A stretch of DNA of 64,000 nt from assembly GCF_021631985.1 (NCBI RefSeq), contig NZ_CP070225.1:10044001-10108000 (forward strand), read 5' to 3'. A model generated the notes under the pieces. The model was not told the origin of the DNA, searched no databases, and worked only from the letters and a program-made list of their open reading frames with translations. This DNA is from Sandaracinus amylolyticus. GTDB lineage: Bacteria; Myxococcota_A; Polyangia; Polyangiales; Sandaracinaceae. Positions 62,003 through 64,000 of this stretch are shown in pieces (the first letter of the stretch is position 1; every line of letters starts with the position of its first letter). A program made the translations under genes and the position numbers.

Positions 62003-63145
62003 TCAGGTCCTCCCCGCGAGGAACGCGCGCAGCTCGCGCACCAGCGCCTTTGGCTGCTCCATCGCCGCGAAGTGCCCGCCGCGCTCGAGCACCGTGAAGT
62101 GCACGACGTGGTTCATCTCCTCGGCGACGCGACGCACCGTGAGGAACGCGTCGCGCGGGAACACCGCCACACCCATCGGCACCTCGCAGCGCGCAGGCTC
62201 ACCCCACGCCGCCGAGGCCTCCGCGTACACCTGCGACGACGATCCCGCAGTGTTCGTCAGCCAGTAGATCGTCGCGTTCGTCAGCATCTGATCGCGATCG
62301 ACCGCTTCCTCCGGACGCGCCTCGCAGTCCGTCCACTTCTTGAACACGTCGACGATCCACGCGAGCTGCCCGACGGGCGAGTCGGCGAGCGCGTACGCGA
62401 GCGTCTGCGGCGTCTGCGACTGCACGTACATATAGGCCGAGAGCTCGTTCTCGTAGCGCGTGCGCGCGTCACGGCTGCGCGCCTCGTGCTCGTCCTGGGG
62501 CTCGCTCTCGGGCCCGCCGAACGAGAAGATCTGCAGCACGTGCACCGCAGACACGTGCGCTGCGTCGTGCACGCCCATCTCGCGCGCGATCATCGCGCCG
62601 GTGTCGCCGCCGTGGACCGCGTAGCGCTCGTAGCCGAGGCGCCGCATCAGCACGATCATCGCGTGCGCCATCCGCGTCACGTTCCATCCCGCCTCGCGCA
62701 TCGGTCCCGAGAAGCCGAAGCCCGGCAGCGACGGCACGATCACGTGGAACGCCGGCGAGCCTTCCGTCAGCGGGCGGATCAGCTGCGTCAGCTCCGCGAT
62801 CGAGCCCGGCCAGCCGTGCAGCAGGAGCAGCGGCGTCGCGTCTGGCGCGGGTGATCGCACGTGGAGGAAGTGCACGCGCTCGCCGTCGATGCGCGTGACG
62901 AACTGCGGGAACGCGTTGAGCGCGGCCTCGTGCGCGCGCCAGTCGTAGGTGGTGCGCCAGTGCTCCACGAGCTCGCGCAGGTAGTCCCCCGGCACCCCGC
63001 GCGACCAGCCCATGCCGGGCAGCTCCGAAGGCCACCGTGTGCGCCCGAGGCGCGCCCGCAGATCCGCGAGGTCCTCGTCGGGGATCGCGATCCGGAACGG
63101 TCGGATCTCTTCGTCCACCATCGTGCTCGATTCGCTCTTCGTCAT
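62003..63145 (-). CDS. Epoxide hydrolase (EHN + alpha/beta hydrolase)
   Basis: 380 residues from ATG 63145 with AAGGAG eight bases upstream. N-terminal EHN domain ([37 protein letters not shown]), oxyanion segment HGWPG (110-114), nucleophile in [10 protein letters not shown] (Asp181) and catalytic His in RGGHFAAME (about 358). The typical microsomal-type epoxide hydrolase that opens epoxides to diols. Divergent from the WYL regulator with a 78-base shared promoter region. Confidence 0.9.
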   Translation of the reverse strand: MTKSESSTMVDEEIRPFRIAIPDEDLADLRARLGRTRWPSELPGMGWSRGVPGDYLRELVEHWRTTYDWRAHEAALNAFPQFVTRIDGERVHFLHVRSPAPDATPLLLLHGWPGSIAELTQLIRPLTEGSPAFHVIVPSLPGFGFSGPMREAGWNVTRMAHAMIVLMRRLGYERYAVHGGDTGAMIAREMGVHDAAHVSAVHVLQIFSFGGPESEPQDEHEARSRDARTRYENELSAYMYVQSQTPQTLAYALADSPVGQLAWIVDVFKKWTDCEARPEEAVDRDQMLTNATIYWLTNTAGSSSQVYAEASAAWGEPARCEVPMGVAVFPRDAFLTVRRVAEEMNHVVHFTVLERGGHFAAMEQPKALVRELRAFLAGRT

Positions 63146-63189
63146 CGCATCGTCTCCTTGCATCGCTCGTGGTGAACGTAGTCGGCATT

Positions 63190-63208
63190 GCGGACAGGAT
63201 GTGTCCGC
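63190..63208. promoter_or_regulatory. Operator-like palindrome between epoxide hydrolase and WYL regulator
   Basis: GCGGACA (63190-63196), GGATG, TGTCCGC (63202-63208): perfect 7-5-7 inverted repeat in the 78-base divergent gap, 15 bases before the regulator ATG. It is well placed to control both genes, probably bound by the regulator. Confidence 0.65.
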
Positions 63209-63223
63209 GATAGTCGGAGCACG

Positions 63224-64000
63224 ATGAAGACGAGCGCGCGCCTCCTCCGCCTCCTCACGCTCCTGCAGTCGCGTCGCGACTGGTCGGGCGCCGACCTCTC
63301 GGAGAGGCTCGCGGTCGAGGTCCGCACGCTGCGCCGCGACGTCGAGCGCCTGCGCGAGCTGGGCTACGAGATCCACGCGTCCTCCGGCGTCGGCGGCGGA
63401 TATCGCCTCGGCGCGGGCACCACGCTCCCGCCGCTGCGTCTCGACGACGACGAGGCGGTCACGATCGCGGTCGCGCTCGGCACCGTCGCCGCGAGCATCC
63501 CGCACCTCCAGGACACTGCGCTCGCGGTCCTCGTGAAGCTCGATCAGCTCTTGCCCGCGCGCCTGCGCCGCCGCACCCGCGCGCTGCACTCGATGACGAT
63601 CGCGATGACCGGCGGGCCGCGCGTCGACCCTGCGCTCCTCGCGACGATCGCGACCGCGTGCCGCGACACCGAGCAGCTCCTCTTCACCTACGAAGACAGT
63701 CGCGGGCATGCGAAGGCGCGCACCGTCGAGCCGCTGCGTCTCGCGCACACCGGACGCGTCTGGTACCTCGTCGCGTGGGACGTCGATCGCGAGGACTGGC
63801 GCACGTTCCGCGTCGATCGCATCGCGCATCGAGGCCTGCGCGTCGGACCGCGGTTCGTGCCGCGCGAGCCACCCGAGGACGTCGCGACCTACGTCTCGCG
63901 ATCGATCGCGGCGGCGCCGTATCGCAGCCGGGTGCGGCTGGTCCTGCGAGGCAGCGCCGCCGAGATGGCGAAGGTCGTCCCGTCGTGGGTGGGCGTGCTC
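63224..64000 (+). CDS. YafY-type HTH/WYL transcriptional regulator, 3' end cut
   Basis: 259 codons before the window end. N-terminal HTH ([40 protein letters not shown]), then a WYL domain ([44 protein letters not shown]). Family members bind palindromes as ligand-responsive regulators of nearby enzymes. Divergent neighbour is the epoxide hydrolase, its likely target. Confidence 0.87.
   Translation, partial: MKTSARLLRLLTLLQSRRDWSGADLSERLAVEVRTLRRDVERLRELGYEIHASSGVGGGYRLGAGTTLPPLRLDDDEAVTIAVALGTVAASIPHLQDTALAVLVKLDQLLPARLRRRTRALHSMTIAMTGGPRVDPALLATIATACRDTEQLLFTYEDSRGHAKARTVEPLRLAHTGRVWYLVAWDVDREDWRTFRVDRIAHRGLRVGPRFVPREPPEDVATYVSRSIAAAPYRSRVRLVLRGSAAEMAKVVPSWVGVL

Overview
The window is very GC-rich, with heavy G/C use at third codon positions, many GTG/TTG starts and ATGA/GTGA-type gene overlaps. 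It carries many Asp/Gly-rich lipoproteins, two proteins ending in MYXO-CTERM-like sorting tails (Cys-rich motif, one hydrophobic helix, Arg-rich end), Cys-rich repeat surface proteins and TonB-dependent receptors, one of them with an N-terminal TonB-like domain. This points to a Myxococcota (Polyangia) predator or degrader, possibly a Sandaracinus-like starch degrader. That is inferred from gene content; there is no rRNA or other marker gene. I found no tRNA, rRNA or CRISPR array.

Layout. 1-5.4 kb (minus strand, then one small plus-strand lipoprotein): MASE1-PAS sensor kinase (cut by the window edge), membrane acyltransferase, quinone-oxidoreductase-like MDR enzyme, and a PAP2-like protein that seems to have lost its catalytic residues. 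5.4-10 kb: unknown protein, two head-to-head paralogous pectin-acetylesterase-like lipoproteins, outer-membrane-type protein. 10.1-15.2 kb: beta-helix protein, then a TonB-domain/TonB-receptor fusion with a coupled lipoprotein. 15.3-18.3 kb: a stressosome-like partner-switching module of two STAS proteins, two GHKL ATPases and an RsbX-like phosphatase, ending in a 38-bp hairpin repeat array. 18.4-21.2 kb: Ser/Thr kinase plus TPR/PEGA protein. 21.4-26.9 kb: a three-gene, translationally coupled starch/glucan operon (glycan-binding lipoprotein, GH13 amylase, starch-binding-like lipoprotein). 27-33 kb: small membrane proteins, M15 and M32 peptidases, lipoproteins and a membrane-anchored glutaredoxin, with several strong hairpins between genes. 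33.1-41.3 kb: an iron/siderophore uptake locus (three paralogous DUF4374/MxcI-like lipoproteins, a PepSY reductase-like membrane protein, a TonB receptor and two small membrane proteins) with shared Fur-box-like operators at its promoters. 41.5-48.2 kb: beta-helix and Calx-beta surface proteins around a di-haem peroxidase.

From about 49.9 to 61.9 kb the window becomes an accessory, defence-island-like region: a small-protein/nucleotidyltransferase pair, a HerA-type ATPase with an unknown partner, a 41-42 bp minisatellite, an unknown lower-GC gene, and a broken IS481-like transposase. After these comes a tight four-gene cassette: GHKL ATPase, STAS-like/winged-helix protein, small unknown protein, and a Cys-rich DUF4417-like protein. 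It has an imperfect palindrome lying over one start codon and is the best candidate for an undescribed system. Facing it are an XRE-HTH protein with a deoxyribosyltransferase/TIR-like domain and a DUF3427 protein whose helicase core is missing. The window ends with an epoxide hydrolase and a divergent WYL-family regulator that share an operator-like palindrome.
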